Position numbers and translations under genes: made by a program | Origin: Carpediemonas membranifera | Lineage: Eukaryota > Fornicata | DNA length: 64,000 nucleotides | Direction of reading: 5' to 3' | Assembly (NCBI GenBank): GCA_019828565.1 | Contig: JAHDYR010000009.1 | Location: 289,647 to 353,646 of the forward strand | Part shown: in pieces, positions 21,390 through 31,424 of the stretch | How the letters are laid out: each line of letters begins with the position of its first letter | How positions within the stretch are numbered: position 1 is the stretch's first letter | The notes under the pieces: generated by a model | The model's database searches: none | What the model was told of the DNA's origin: nothing | The model's input: only the letters and a program-made list of their open reading frames with translations

Positions 21390-23135
21390 ATGGCGTATGC
21401 ATCATTTGTGGAGAAGCTGCAGCTCCTTGCTGTCTACGCCGATATATTATGCAATGAAACGCCCGGTGACGTTCCCGGCTTGCTTCGTAATGCTCTCAGC
21501 CGGTTGAATACGAAAAAGGACGTGGTGCAGCCGCCCTATCAGCTCCAGCTCCCCGATGACTACACGCTAGACAACCTTCGCTCAGATATTCTTGAAGTGA
21601 TGGCCACAGCGATGTCATCGAGCTCTCTGGCGGACCGCATCCTCCAATCCTCCCTTGCTTCAGCGGGAGGCATCCTCTCCACAGGTGCCAACCTCAGCAT
21701 GAACATCCCGGACAACAAGCTGCCAACCGCCATCTACACCCTCCTACAGACGACTATCTGGGCCATTCTGATGCGAGCTGGGGCTGATCCGGCCATTGAT
21801 GCCGTTGACGACGACCCCACAGAGTTGGACCAGACCTGTCCGCATGAGGACGCTGAGGCCATGAAGTCCAAGGCCGCTGACCGCAAGATCATGTGGTTTA
21901 TGTGCAAGAAGTTCCTGTCTACGGCCTTTGCCGCCGAGAGGGATGGGAATAACAGGAGATCGCTGGACGACACCGTCATGTGCTACGGCGGGCGTCTCTT
22001 CACGAACGAAGAGGAGAACGTCGCTCTCGTCTCCGCCCCGTCCTCGGAGCGGCACTTCCACCGCATTCGGGTCCCGGGCGTCGTCGACTACCGCTGGGCG
22101 AACGGCTTCCTCATATCGACCTCCCAGGGCCTCTTTGCTGTTGGAGACAACGACAGCGGCCGCCTAGGCGTTCTCGGCGAGCGTCGTCTCGTCTCTACGC
22201 CCGCCCGGATCACCTTCCCCGCCGCCCCGGACGTGTCAGCCCACGAGGCGTCCCTCCCCCGCCACCGCAAGCACGGCCTGGTGATCGACATGTGGCTCGA
22301 GTGGAACCACTCTGTCATCCGCACCCCGCTCGGCCTCCTCGGGGCGGGGTCGAACAGCAGGACGGAGCTCCACACGGACGCCCACAGACGGGTGCTCCCC
22401 TCGTACATCCACCTCACGTCGTTCCCTGCCTGCCCCGAGTCTGCCACTGTCTTTGTAACTGTCGGCTCGATTGGGATCAAGCCCACGATCGCAGTCGCCT
22501 CCAACGGCCTCTGTGTCGTCCGGGCCCAGGGTCTCCGTCTACCCTCACTCGACCACTCGGGCGAGCTTCCCTTCCACGTCGACCGGATCCACTATGTCCA
22601 CGGCTCATCGGGCATCGCGGCCATGTTCCTCAACCATGCCACGGCCATCCTCTTCGGGCCCGTCCCTGACTTGTTTGTCCCGTTTGTCGGCGCTGAGCTG
22701 CTCGGTACACCCACCCCGCTGTCGTTCCCTTGGCCCATTCGACGCCTGGCCTGCGTCGGGTCATCGTTTTACGCCGAGAACATTGTCGGAGAGTGGTATG
22801 CCATGGGCAGCAACGTTAAGGGCAGGTTGGGCGTCGGGGTGGGCCAGACCCATGTCCCGTGGTGGAAACGCCTCGAGTTCGGCCCTGGTCTCACTCCTGA
22901 GGAGGCATCTGTCGAGTCGGTGTGGAGTTATAACTACAGCATGTGGTTTACATTCAACAACGGTACCACTGTGGGGTTCGGCGACAACATCTACCAGTCT
23001 AGACCGACACTCGGCTGTGGGGCAGAGACTGACACAGTTGCTACCCCCATGAGCGTCACTGGGCGCAGGGTCGTCATCCCTCGGCGTGTGGTGCTGTGGG
23101 AGTTGGACGCTGACAAGCATACTGTGGTCGGGTGA
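21390..23135 (+). CDS. RCC1-like repeat protein
   Basis: 581 residues from ATG 21390 (MAYASFVEKLQLL). The first 200 residues are helical and unassigned. RCC1 blade signatures follow: LFAVGDNDSGRLGV, EWYAMGSNVKGRLGVGVG and TTVGFGDNIYQSRPTLG, each the G-x-N/D-x-x-G-x-L-G turn of an RCC1 repeat, with degenerate blades between. True RCC1 is a Ran exchange factor, but with so few clear repeats and a long N-terminal extension this is more likely one of the many RCC1-fold proteins of unknown role. A TGTAAAT element lies just after the stop (23144-23150). Confidence 0.7.
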   Translation: MAYASFVEKLQLLAVYADILCNETPGDVPGLLRNALSRLNTKKDVVQPPYQLQLPDDYTLDNLRSDILEVMATAMSSSSLADRILQSSLASAGGILSTGANLSMNIPDNKLPTAIYTLLQTTIWAILMRAGADPAIDAVDDDPTELDQTCPHEDAEAMKSKAADRKIMWFMCKKFLSTAFAAERDGNNRRSLDDTVMCYGGRLFTNEEENVALVSAPSSERHFHRIRVPGVVDYRWANGFLISTSQGLFAVGDNDSGRLGVLGERRLVSTPARITFPAAPDVSAHEASLPRHRKHGLVIDMWLEWNHSVIRTPLGLLGAGSNSRTELHTDAHRRVLPSYIHLTSFPACPESATVFVTVGSIGIKPTIAVASNGLCVVRAQGLRLPSLDHSGELPFHVDRIHYVHGSSGIAAMFLNHATAILFGPVPDLFVPFVGAELLGTPTPLSFPWPIRRLACVGSSFYAENIVGEWYAMGSNVKGRLGVGVGQTHVPWWKRLEFGPGLTPEEASVESVWSYNYSMWFTFNNGTTVGFGDNIYQSRPTLGCGAETDTVATPMSVTGRRVVIPRRVVLWELDADKHTVVG

Positions 23136-23397
23136 GGGACGCGTGTAAATCATGTTACGTGGCGCACTGGTCTGAGTTTCAGTGGTTGAACCTGCTGCAA
23201 TTGGTCCGACAGAAGCACTCACGAGCACCTGCTCAGAAACGGCGCGGGTGGAGGGGCGCGGCTCGTCACAGGAATACATAGTGTAATGCTCAGTACTACA
23301 GCCACTGCGCTCAAACTCCTCAGTTCTTGAGTTTCACTTTCGTTCATAGCCGCTTTACGTAATTACGTGAAGGCGCATAAAGGCATTTGGAGACGCC

Positions 23398-26085
23398 ATG
23401 GATCTGTACCGTGTTCACGGAGTTGTGACGAATGAGCTCCCATTCTCGTTCTTCAATCTCGGTACGGAGCCGTTTGTGACGGTTTCCACCGGTCGTTCTT
23501 TCTCCATCTACAAGGTAAGGCTTCTTTCTCTCATTCTTACCCAGATCTTTGATCAGAGCCTCCAGTTCGTTTCTCCTAGCCATGAGAAGCCCATCGAGAC
23601 ATTCCAGAGCTGCGGTAAGTTCGTCGTTACCTCTGTAGGCGCCACTCTCCGTGTATTCCACCGCACGACCCAGGTGAATGAACTATACCTGCCAAACTGC
23701 CCCAAGGTGAAGCATATGCTGGCTATAGGCGACCATGTACTCACTATAGACACCAACAACCGCTGCAGACTCCACTCTGTACCCGACCTCGAGCCTGCCA
23801 CCGACGATGACGCCGGGTTCCTCTTTACTGGCGACGTAACGAGCATCTCCCACCCCAACACCTTCGCCAATGAGGTCGTCGTGGGTATGGCCGACGGTAC
23901 AGTTGAGCGCTGGAACATGGTGACCGGCGCCATGCTCCACACGGTCAACTTCATTCCCCCGGGCCCCATTGCCGTCTCGTGCCTCGAGCAGTCTCCCTTC
24001 CCGCAGGTCTACGCCATCGGATTCACCTCTGGACACGTTGTTCTCGTCGACATTGTCGCCAACGGGACCATCGGCACTGTCCGACACGAGGGCGAGGGCG
24101 CCGTCCTCTCGGCGTCCTTCAGAGACGTCGGCACCACCCCAGTCTTCGCTACCTCCACCTCCACGGGCGCCCTGGCCGTCTGGGACCTCAGTGGACCTCG
24201 CCATGTCTACTCGCAGCCCGCCCCAGCAGACTCTGGCGCCATTCCCTCGATCCAGTTCATCAAGGGCGAGAGCATCCTTCTCACCTCCCACGCGGACAAC
24301 GCGTTGCGTCAGTGGGTGTTCGACGACTCCACATGCGCCCTAGTCCCCCTCAAGGAGCGGGCCGGCCATCGGGGCATCCCCTCATTGGTGCAGTTTTACG
24401 GTGCTGATGGTGCCGTTGTCGGCCAATCGCTGCACTTCCTGATCACGGGCGGCAGCGAGGGTGTGCTCAGGGCTACTAACACCATCCTCGAGACCCAGAA
24501 CGTGGAGTTCTCCCAGGGGCAGGGGCTGCTTAAGAAGGCCGTGGCTAGAGGCGTTGGCCGCGACGATGTCAAGCTACCCGCAGTTACAGCGGTAGACACC
24601 AGCAGACTGCACGAGCATCGTGTGCCCTCCGTAATCACAGCGCACCTCGGCCTCAACGCCGCCAGGCTCTGGTGGTTCGATCGCAAGGCCAAATCTGACA
24701 AAACCCTCCGCACATCCGACCGGAAGCCCGTCTCCGCCGTCTGCTTCACGGGAATGGGCGACTCGGCGCTTGTGGCCTCTGTCGGCGGGAGTGTGGACAT
24801 GTACAACGTCCAATCCGGCCGCCTCGTGGCGACTCTGCCTGGGTCAGTTCCAGTCGTCGCAGTCAGACCCGGAGTGGATAACCGCGCCGTTGTGGTAAGA
24901 ACGGATGGTACTGTCGAGGTCTACGCTTACTTCAGGAAGCTGGATCCGGTCGCCACTGTCAAGGCGGGCGGAGACGGTGTTACTGCAACCCACGCTGCCA
25001 CCCACGGCAACCTTGTCGCTGTTGTCACGGGAGACAGACAGGTTGTGGTCATTGATACCGTCCTCAAGGGTGTCGTCAGAAGATTCGAGATTTCTGCACC
25101 AGCATCCGATATTCACTTCGCTCCCCGTGGATCTCAGATTATTGTATCAGACATGGATGGCGGACTTACCACATTCGATCTCGCAGAATCTCGTGTGGTC
25201 ACTCAGATCCAGTTCAATATTCCTGTCACCTCTTTCGGCTTTATCAACAACGGGTACCTCGCCACCACCCATGTCGGCGAGCAGGGAGTCTTTGAGTGGG
25301 TCATCAGACGTGAATTTGTAAGAGATACGGAGGTCGTCAAATCTCCATACTTCATCGAGCTCCCAGTCCCGACCGTCGATGTCACCGACGACGACGATGA
25401 GGCCCGGCCCCGGTTTGACGGCGTCACTGCCGATCCTAGCATTCTGTGGGCCCGCCTCGCCTTTTATGACGAGATCAAACGGACTACGAAGACGAAGAAG
25501 GCCGCCACAGCCACCAGTGCGCAGCTCCCGTTCTACCTTGTCGCGAAGGAGAGCCTCTCTCGGGACGTCGAGTTCGACACGACTGATTTCGTCGAGGCTC
25601 TCGCAGCCGAGGAGCTCGCCTCTGAGCAGGCAATCGCTCAGGCCCACAGCAGACGTGTGGCCGCTCGTCTGGGCAGAGGGGAGTGGTGTGGTGCCGTTGT
25701 CCCGGTATTCCTGGCCAACGTCTACGCCGCACTCGACTCCGGCGACTTGGGTCCGGCGCTCCAGATTAGCAACCCGGCTGCCGTTATGGAGGCGATTGCC
25801 GCGTTATCTTGGGACGATTCTGTCGAGATCGGTGGCGATGAACTCTCCTCGGCCGAAGCAGTCGGCAAGTTCATCCTTGCGGCACTGGAGCTAGGCCAAT
25901 CCTTCGACTTCGTCCAGGGTCTGCTTCGCGTTTATCTGGCCCGACTGGGCGAGGAAGGCATGGTTGAGGCTGACCCGGACCTGATGTCACAACTGGCTGA
26001 CGCCCAGGCTGACCGGTGGGATGGGCTGCGGGACCAGGTGCAACGGTGCGGTGTCGGCCTGAGGTGGGCGATCGACTTGAACTGA
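23398..26085 (+). CDS. UTP21/WDR36-like WD40 protein of the SSU processome
   Basis: The N-terminus (YRVHGVVTNELPF, FVTVSTGRSFSIYK) matches UTP21/WDR36, a UTP-B subunit needed for early 18S rRNA processing in the nucleolus. Tandem degenerate WD40 blades fill most of the protein, with weak W-D dipeptides (AVWDLSG, RQWVFDD). The last 110 residues fit the UTP21-specific helical C-terminal domain (SAEAVGKFILAALELGQSFDFVQGLLRVYL). A 30-bp intron (23515-23544) leaves the frame open even if unspliced. With it removed, IYK joins IFDQSLQFVSPSHE as in the family. TGTAAAT at 26091-26097 follows the stop. Confidence 0.85.
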   Translation: MDLYRVHGVVTNELPFSFFNLGTEPFVTVSTGRSFSIYKVRLLSLILTQIFDQSLQFVSPSHEKPIETFQSCGKFVVTSVGATLRVFHRTTQVNELYLPNCPKVKHMLAIGDHVLTIDTNNRCRLHSVPDLEPATDDDAGFLFTGDVTSISHPNTFANEVVVGMADGTVERWNMVTGAMLHTVNFIPPGPIAVSCLEQSPFPQVYAIGFTSGHVVLVDIVANGTIGTVRHEGEGAVLSASFRDVGTTPVFATSTSTGALAVWDLSGPRHVYSQPAPADSGAIPSIQFIKGESILLTSHADNALRQWVFDDSTCALVPLKERAGHRGIPSLVQFYGADGAVVGQSLHFLITGGSEGVLRATNTILETQNVEFSQGQGLLKKAVARGVGRDDVKLPAVTAVDTSRLHEHRVPSVITAHLGLNAARLWWFDRKAKSDKTLRTSDRKPVSAVCFTGMGDSALVASVGGSVDMYNVQSGRLVATLPGSVPVVAVRPGVDNRAVVVRTDGTVEVYAYFRKLDPVATVKAGGDGVTATHAATHGNLVAVVTGDRQVVVIDTVLKGVVRRFEISAPASDIHFAPRGSQIIVSDMDGGLTTFDLAESRVVTQIQFNIPVTSFGFINNGYLATTHVGEQGVFEWVIRREFVRDTEVVKSPYFIELPVPTVDVTDDDDEARPRFDGVTADPSILWARLAFYDEIKRTTKTKKAATATSAQLPFYLVAKESLSRDVEFDTTDFVEALAAEELASEQAIAQAHSRRVAARLGRGEWCGAVVPVFLANVYAALDSGDLGPALQISNPAAVMEAIAALSWDDSVEIGGDELSSAEAVGKFILAALELGQSFDFVQGLLRVYLARLGEEGMVEADPDLMSQLADAQADRWDGLRDQVQRCGVGLRWAIDLN
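23515..23544 (+). other. 30-bp intron in UTP21 gene
   Basis: GTAAGG to TTACCCAG. Its length is a multiple of three and it has no stop, so it is invisible to ORF calling. It is supported by the family alignment across the join and by the T-rich body. A 42-bp version ending at 23556 is a weaker alternative. Confidence 0.65.
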
Positions 26086-26416
26086 GTCACTGTAAATGAT
26101 GCGGATTGGTGCAGCTGGTGGAACCGTTTTCGCCGGATACGGGAGGGTGGAATATGAAACTGTGATTGAATAGTCAGCCAGAAGGCTCCCACTGGTCAGT
26201 CGACTGGGTGGTTACTGGGACTGTCTGGGACGGGGTCCAGCGGAAAATGTTGAGTTTAGCAAAAGGCAAGCGGCGAACCCCTCGCTGCAGCAACTGCCTA
26301 ACTAACCTCGCAGCCGCCTTGCTCACCGAAGGCAGCAGCAAGAGCCACTGGCAGACCTTATGTAAACACGGAAATTGATGTCGTCATTCCGTCGTCGGCT
26401 TCAATGATCTTCGAGA

Positions 26417-27469
26417 ATGAGTGCAGCGCCAAGACCCTCGCAGTGGTATTTCACCGTGCGCTCAAAGGGGTCTGCGTGTACTTCGTACCTTGAGGCCCTC
26501 ACGCAGTACTACATGCCTTCTCACATCGCCCTGTCGTCATCGATCAAAGATGAGATGGTCTCCTTCAGCGAGGCCAGCAAATACGCACTGATCGACGAAC
26601 TGCTCATGTTTGAGATCACGCGCGTTGATTCCCTTGAGCCTATGCGCTTCATCAACGCCTTTGTGAACTACAAGGCGATCCCAACTCACCTCAACGCTGT
26701 CCGCGCCACGTGCTTCTTCACTCTCGACGAGTCCCTTCTCATACTCCATGGAGACTCTCGCGTGGCCTCGTTTTCCGACTTTATGGTTACTGTCCCGGGT
26801 TTCGCTGCCGTGCTTCGTCGTGACATGGACGGAGCCGCACTAGCTGGCATGCTCGACCCCCGCCCCGTTCCTGCAGTCACCCGCCTCCCCCAGATGATGG
26901 AGAAGGAGCTGTCTAGGGGCAAATTCGTCCTGCACCGTACGATGGCCGACCACAACTTTACTTCGAAGATGGAGCATTTCTGCGACGGGAATAATGTGTC
27001 TGAGGATGCAGTGTTTACTGCAATCATTGCTGCTGTGCTGAAAGACATGTTCGAACTGCCCAGAGTGCCTATCAATGTCGTCGACGATGAGTCGATTGCC
27101 GAGCTCAGCCTCAGGCCGGGCCCAGTCAGCGTCGCTTCAATCACAGCGCTGAGCAGAACAGCGACCAAAATGCTCAAGGTGGAAAGGAAGCCCGCGACGA
27201 TTAGGATTGAGGTGGAATCTGGCACAGCTGCTGTCGTCCGCATGCTTGAGTCGACCAGGAGCAGGGCGCCAGTTACTGACGTGTACGCCGGTATCCTGGT
27301 CAGTGGAGCCATCAGTGCCACGTTGACGAGGGTCGATAACAACATTTATCTGTCCGTCGCGTCTGACGTGCTCAGTGAAGAGCAGGCCATGGCGCTGGCA
27401 AAGCTGACTATTGATAACGCCATGGGGGTGTTCCAAGGCAGTGTCGGGGACATTGAGGGTGCTTTGTAG
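26417..27469 (+). CDS. Hypothetical protein, 350 residues
   Basis: Good codon bias and clean start/stop, but no family recognised. It is mixed alpha/beta with no membrane segment or signal peptide. Notable stretches are FFTLDESLLILHGDSRVASFSDFMVTVPGFAAVL in the first half and a C-terminal helix EEQAMALAKLTIDNAMGVF. An upstream TTATGTAAACAC element lies near 26359. It lies between UTP21 and FHIT, with gaps of 332 and 84 bp. Confidence 0.75.
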   Translation: MSAAPRPSQWYFTVRSKGSACTSYLEALTQYYMPSHIALSSSIKDEMVSFSEASKYALIDELLMFEITRVDSLEPMRFINAFVNYKAIPTHLNAVRATCFFTLDESLLILHGDSRVASFSDFMVTVPGFAAVLRRDMDGAALAGMLDPRPVPAVTRLPQMMEKELSRGKFVLHRTMADHNFTSKMEHFCDGNNVSEDAVFTAIIAAVLKDMFELPRVPINVVDDESIAELSLRPGPVSVASITALSRTATKMLKVERKPATIRIEVESGTAAVVRMLESTRSRAPVTDVYAGILVSGAISATLTRVDNNIYLSVASDVLSEEQAMALAKLTIDNAMGVFQGSVGDIEGAL

Positions 27470-27553
27470 GAGAAACCAATTGATTGATATTTGATTGATG
27501 TGCAGTTTGTCACGAGGCAGGTAACTTGTCAGTTCCTCCAGTTCTTCACCGTC

Positions 27554-27970
27554 ATGCCCGAGACTTCGTTGATCTTTGAGAAGTTTTCCATTGATTCTTC
27601 TATTGTCATATTTGAAGACGAGCTTGCTTTCTGCACGCTGTCATTCAAGCCCATCACTCCTGGCCACATCCTGGTAATCCCAAAGCGAATTGAGCAATAT
27701 TATGATAAGCTTTCTGCAGATGAGGTTCGCTCAATGGCAAAGCTCGTGACTAGATGCTCAGGCGCCCTTAAGCGAGCCTTAGGCTGCAAAGAAGTCACCT
27801 TTGGTTGCCAAGACGGCCCCCATGCGGGTCAAACTGTGAAGCACGTCCATATCCACGTTATCCCGGCCTACGACGGGGGTCTCATTGATGACGATGACCG
27901 AAAGCAGTGGTCTGTTGAGAAGATGGCGAAGATGGCCCGGCGCATCCAGGGCGTTGAGGTTGAGCCATGA
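27554..27970 (+). CDS. FHIT-like diadenosine triphosphate hydrolase (HIT family)
   Basis: 138 residues, a normal single-HIT-domain length. The triad is GQTVKHVHIHVIP (HxHxH). SFKPITPGHILVIPKR and FGCQDGPHAGQTVKH match FHIT, which cleaves Ap3A and related dinucleotides, more closely than HINT or aprataxin. ATG 27554 is chosen by homology; the frame is open from 27491. A TGCAGTTTGTC element lies 50 bp upstream. Confidence 0.9.
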   Translation: MPETSLIFEKFSIDSSIVIFEDELAFCTLSFKPITPGHILVIPKRIEQYYDKLSADEVRSMAKLVTRCSGALKRALGCKEVTFGCQDGPHAGQTVKHVHIHVIPAYDGGLIDDDDRKQWSVEKMAKMARRIQGVEVEP

Positions 27971-28143
27971 AGCAATGGCGTTGGATGCTCCTTGTATTGT
28001 AGTTACGCATTTAAGGTTAGAGTCGGGTGGTGCCATATGTGCGCGGAGGCAGGCACGACCATGCCCAGTAGCGTCTAATCGGACTCTTGGCCATCTGATA
28101 AAAAAGTAAAACACTCTGTCAATGAATAAGCTCGCCAACAGGA

Positions 28144-28680
28144 TGGACATTTAGTGGAGGGCCTTGGTCAGCTTATCCTTGCCTTGGGGTCCTGATATCT
28201 CCCCTGTGAGTTGGTCCAACACCTTGAACATGACCTTGTCCTTGCCGACCAGAATCTTTCGTCGCGACCATGGTTGTCGCATGTGAGGTAGGCGAGGAAG
28301 GCGTTGGACGCTGGTTACGTCCACCCCGAGGAGAGTGGTGGCTGCGGCCATTGACTTGACAACGGACAGGTCGACCCCCCCCCGGTCCTTGGCCTTCGCA
28401 GTTGCTTCTGTCCTCTGGTCTACGAGTGTTCCCGATCAGGCGGGCTGTTTTCTTGACCTTGGCCTTCTGCCAGCCCGCGCCGTGCCGCGCTAGGTCGACC
28501 TCTGCCCCCGATTTCCTTATCAGGTCGCTCTTGAGACACTACTGGCGGGCATCGAGCCACTCCTCATGCGTACAGTGACGGCTCGGGACTCTGGTTCCGG
28601 CTCATCGATCTCGGTGTCCTCGTTGTTGACGTAAAACACAGCGGCCTCTTCTCTGTGCAGCAGGTCTTGTATGGAGACTG
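28144..28680 (-). pseudogene. Decayed ORF of unknown family
   Basis: Read on the minus strand, three blocks in different frames look coding: VSIQDLLHREEAAVFYVNNE, then LIRKSGAEVDLARHGAGWQ, then MAAATTLLGVDVTSVQR ending ISGPQGKDKLTKALH and a stop at 28151-28153. Breaks include a C-run near 28375-28383. It is the only minus-strand candidate in the host block. No family is recognised, and it may be a mobile-element or duplicated-gene relic. Confidence 0.4.
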
Positions 28681-28799
28681 TCGCCCCGAGCTCCGGCTCG
28701 GGTGACTATGGTGCGAGCAACTGGTGAGTCTATCGCCTCAGGGGACATGACTGCCGCCGGATGCACCATAGTCACGCCCGAACCGGAGCTCGGGGCGAC
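28680..28799. repeat. Imperfect inverted repeat (35/37-bp arms, 48-bp loop)
   Basis: Left arm 28680-28714 and right arm 28763-28799 are reverse complements apart from a 2-bp insertion and one mismatch. Both contain CCGAGCTCCGG. The hairpin ends 39 bp before the GNL1 start. It may be a foldback element, a duplicated and inverted scrap of the neighbouring decayed ORF, or a transcription-related hairpin. Confidence 0.85.
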
Positions 28800-28838
28800 C
28801 GTTGCCATAACCTGCGCGACTCGCCCAGATGAAAAGCC

Positions 28839-30242
28839 ATGAGAAAGAGTGCAAAACAGCGCAAGGCTGAGCTTAAGCAAGCCAGACAGAAGAAGCAAGA
28901 GCTAGATACCGAGGATCCGTACAAGGACATCCGTGTAACGGAAACAGGACAAACAGTGCGCCGTGTTCACACAATCAAGGCCAATGAGCGCGCATTCATG
29001 CGTTTCATCCCCGAGGAGGCATTTGAAGTCGATGCCCGCAAGACGGAAGGCACTGAGGTCCCCTTCTCCCCCTCACCGTCTTCCTCCATCGTCCGCATGT
29101 ACCTAGACCGTGAGCACACGCCAGCCATCCCCTCCCGCCCCAACTGGTCCTGCGACATGACCAAGGAGGAGCTCGTGAAGAACGAGACTGACTACTTCCG
29201 CCGCTGGCTGCATCAGTTTGGTGTTTACGAGGAGGGCCAGGAGATCGACTACGACGCCCAGCCAGCCCTGCCAGCAGCCGAGTTTAACTTCTTTGAGACC
29301 AACCTCGAGGTGTGGCGCCAGCTGTGGCGGACGGTGGAGCGGGCCGACGTCGTTGTCATCATCGTCGACGCCAGATTCCCTATCGCCCAGCTCCCTCGGA
29401 ACCTGTACACATATGTATGCGAGGATATCAACAAGCCTGCTATATGCATCCTGAACAAGGCAGATCTGATCGAGCCCAAGTACTTCAAGGAATGGGTTCG
29501 TGTCCTCAAGCAACTCTACCCCAACCTGCTTGAAGTCATCCCCTTCAACGCTTTCGACGTGGTCGACGGCCGTAAGCAGGCCACATACGAAGACGGCGAA
29601 GAGCTCCTCCATACGATCATTGAAATCGCCCAATCGTACCATATACAGCCGAACCCGCTCAAGAAGAAGGACGGCGAGCCTGCAGAGCTCGAGTTCGGCT
29701 TCGTGGGCCACCCTAGCGTGGGCAAAAGCTCGGTTATGAATTCTGTGCTTGGTTCTAAGAAGGTCAGCGTCAAGCGGACACCGGGTCACACCAAGCACTT
29801 CCAGACCCACCATATTGTCAATAGAGGGGATAAGGTGGTGGTTTGTGACTGTCCAGGTCTGGTCATCCCTGTCCACGGAATGCCCAGAGCACTGCAGGTC
29901 ATTACTGGTGTGTATCCACTGGGGAGGGTCCGAGAGTTTTATAGCAGCATCAGGCTGGCTGTGGAGCTTGTCCTCGGCAGCTGGGCAGAGCTACGAGAGG
30001 GATTCTTGGCTAACCTGACCCGGTTGGCCGGTGCGGAGTTCAGCAAGTTGTTTGCCGAGCAGGCAGACAGTGGAGAGTTCACTATCACTCCGTATGATCT
30101 TATTGCTGCTGTGGCGGAGCAGAAGGGCATGATGACCAAGGGCGGTCGGCCCGACGTCCACCGGGCAGGCAGAATCGTGCTCCAGGAGGTCGTGGACGGC
30201 AATATTTATGTGTTTATCAGACCGGAATGGGTGGCTCAGTAA
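28839..30242 (+). CDS. GNL1/LSG1-type circularly permuted GTPase
   Basis: 467 residues with GTPase motifs in permuted order: NKADL (G4), then GHPSVGKSS (G1/P-loop), then DCPGL (G3). Upstream, NLEVWRQLWRTVERADVVVIIVDAR and FPIAQLPRNLYTYV match GNL1 more than LSG1 or NOG2. The Lys-rich N-terminus (MRKSAKQRKAELKQ) fits a nucleolar or ribosome-associated role. These GTPases act in ribosome maturation. The stop overlaps AGTAAAT (30238-30244). Confidence 0.9.
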   Translation: MRKSAKQRKAELKQARQKKQELDTEDPYKDIRVTETGQTVRRVHTIKANERAFMRFIPEEAFEVDARKTEGTEVPFSPSPSSSIVRMYLDREHTPAIPSRPNWSCDMTKEELVKNETDYFRRWLHQFGVYEEGQEIDYDAQPALPAAEFNFFETNLEVWRQLWRTVERADVVVIIVDARFPIAQLPRNLYTYVCEDINKPAICILNKADLIEPKYFKEWVRVLKQLYPNLLEVIPFNAFDVVDGRKQATYEDGEELLHTIIEIAQSYHIQPNPLKKKDGEPAELEFGFVGHPSVGKSSVMNSVLGSKKVSVKRTPGHTKHFQTHHIVNRGDKVVVCDCPGLVIPVHGMPRALQVITGVYPLGRVREFYSSIRLAVELVLGSWAELREGFLANLTRLAGAEFSKLFAEQADSGEFTITPYDLIAAVAEQKGMMTKGGRPDVHRAGRIVLQEVVDGNIYVFIRPEWVAQ

Positions 30243-30463
30243 ATGCTCCGACAGATCATCAGTTGAGTGGCCTTGGCAAGTTGTTTTCTCCATGATTCCA
30301 TCACCATCGAGCTGACGTCATTGCAAGGTTGGAGTTTTTTGGATTTATTAAATTCGGTCGGGTCGACCGAATGCAGTAGTGCAGGCTGTCTGCGCCGTCT
30401 TGCGGGGGCAGCACGACCCAAGTTCAGTTTGCAGTTTAAGGTTTTTGCTTCGTTTTTGCGCTG

Positions 30464-31332
30464 ATGACTGGAAGAGCGTCAATGCGGCTCCAAGTATATA
30501 TTGATGGGGAGTATAGCTACATCTCGGAAGTAGAGAACCTGAATATGACTGTTAAGGCGTTTATCAAGCAAATTGAGAACGAAATGAGCACCATCTTTGA
30601 CGACTCGATCCCCGTGAAGATTGCAGCGTTACAGACGCAAGAGGTTAGTTCATCAACATCACTGTTACACAGAGGTGCGATGTGAATCCCAATTATCCCG
30701 TATCCGCAGTCTTTAAGGACAACGACTTTGTCTTCATTCTCCGAGCCCTGACGAGGACCGTAGACGACCGTGTCGAGCCCATTATCCTAGAAATACCCGA
30801 GCGCACCACAGCAATGCACGTCAGCGAGCTCTCTCAGATGGATACGCTCGACGGCGACCAATCCCTGCGCCTCATCTCTGACGACATGTCCCCAAAGGCC
30901 TCCCAGCCCGTCCCTGTCCAGCCCCTGGTACCTAAGCCAGCCCCTCCCCTCCCCGCACAGTCGGATCGTGCCCCGCCCTGCCAGCCCTACTGCGAGCTGA
31001 CGGCCTTTGGTCGAGGCACCGACCCATGTCCCAAATGCGGGGAGATGCGGCCCTACCTTCCCATCGAGGGCCAGTATTGCACCGAACTCTGCGTCATTCG
31101 CGCCAAGCAGGGCACCGGCTATGTCCGTAAGATGAAGTCGCAGGGTCTCGACTTCTGTAGCATCTGTATCTCCCGGTACCGCCACAGGAAGTACACGGCG
31201 AGACAGCAGCACCAGTGCGCTGAGTGCCACAGGCCTTGGCTTATCCTCAACGAAGCCGGACTTTGCAGGACGTGCCACGTCAAGCTCGCCGGGCGGCCGA
31301 GCGCGAGGAAGAGAAAGAACGACGGCTATTGA
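30464..31332 (+). CDS. Cys-rich zinc-binding protein, unknown family (one intron)
   Basis: Two exons joined by a 29-bp intron at 30644-30672: ...IAALQTQE joins RCDVNPNYPVSAVFKDNDFVFIL in phase 0. The N-terminal 90 residues look like a ubiquitin- or DCX-like beta-grasp module (MRLQVYIDGEYSYISEVENLNM). A Pro-rich linker follows, then four CxxC-type sites (CPKCGE, CSIC, CAEC, CRTC) spread over about 90 residues with nearby His/Cys, probably two zinc sites. Function unknown; RNA or ubiquitin binding is possible. GCAGTTTAAGG lies 30 bp upstream. Confidence 0.7.
30644..30672 (+). other. 29-bp intron in the zinc-protein gene
   Basis: GTTAGT to CTGTTACACAG. Reading through puts TGA in frame soon after; splicing joins two frames that each carry normal codon bias. 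Confidence 0.75.
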
Positions 31333-31424
31333 GCTGCACGCCGAACTGCTACTACTACTGTACATAAACTGCCGCAAAGCGGTTGAGCGATTGACTCGGC
31401 GCAGTTTTAGACCGATCGCGAGCA

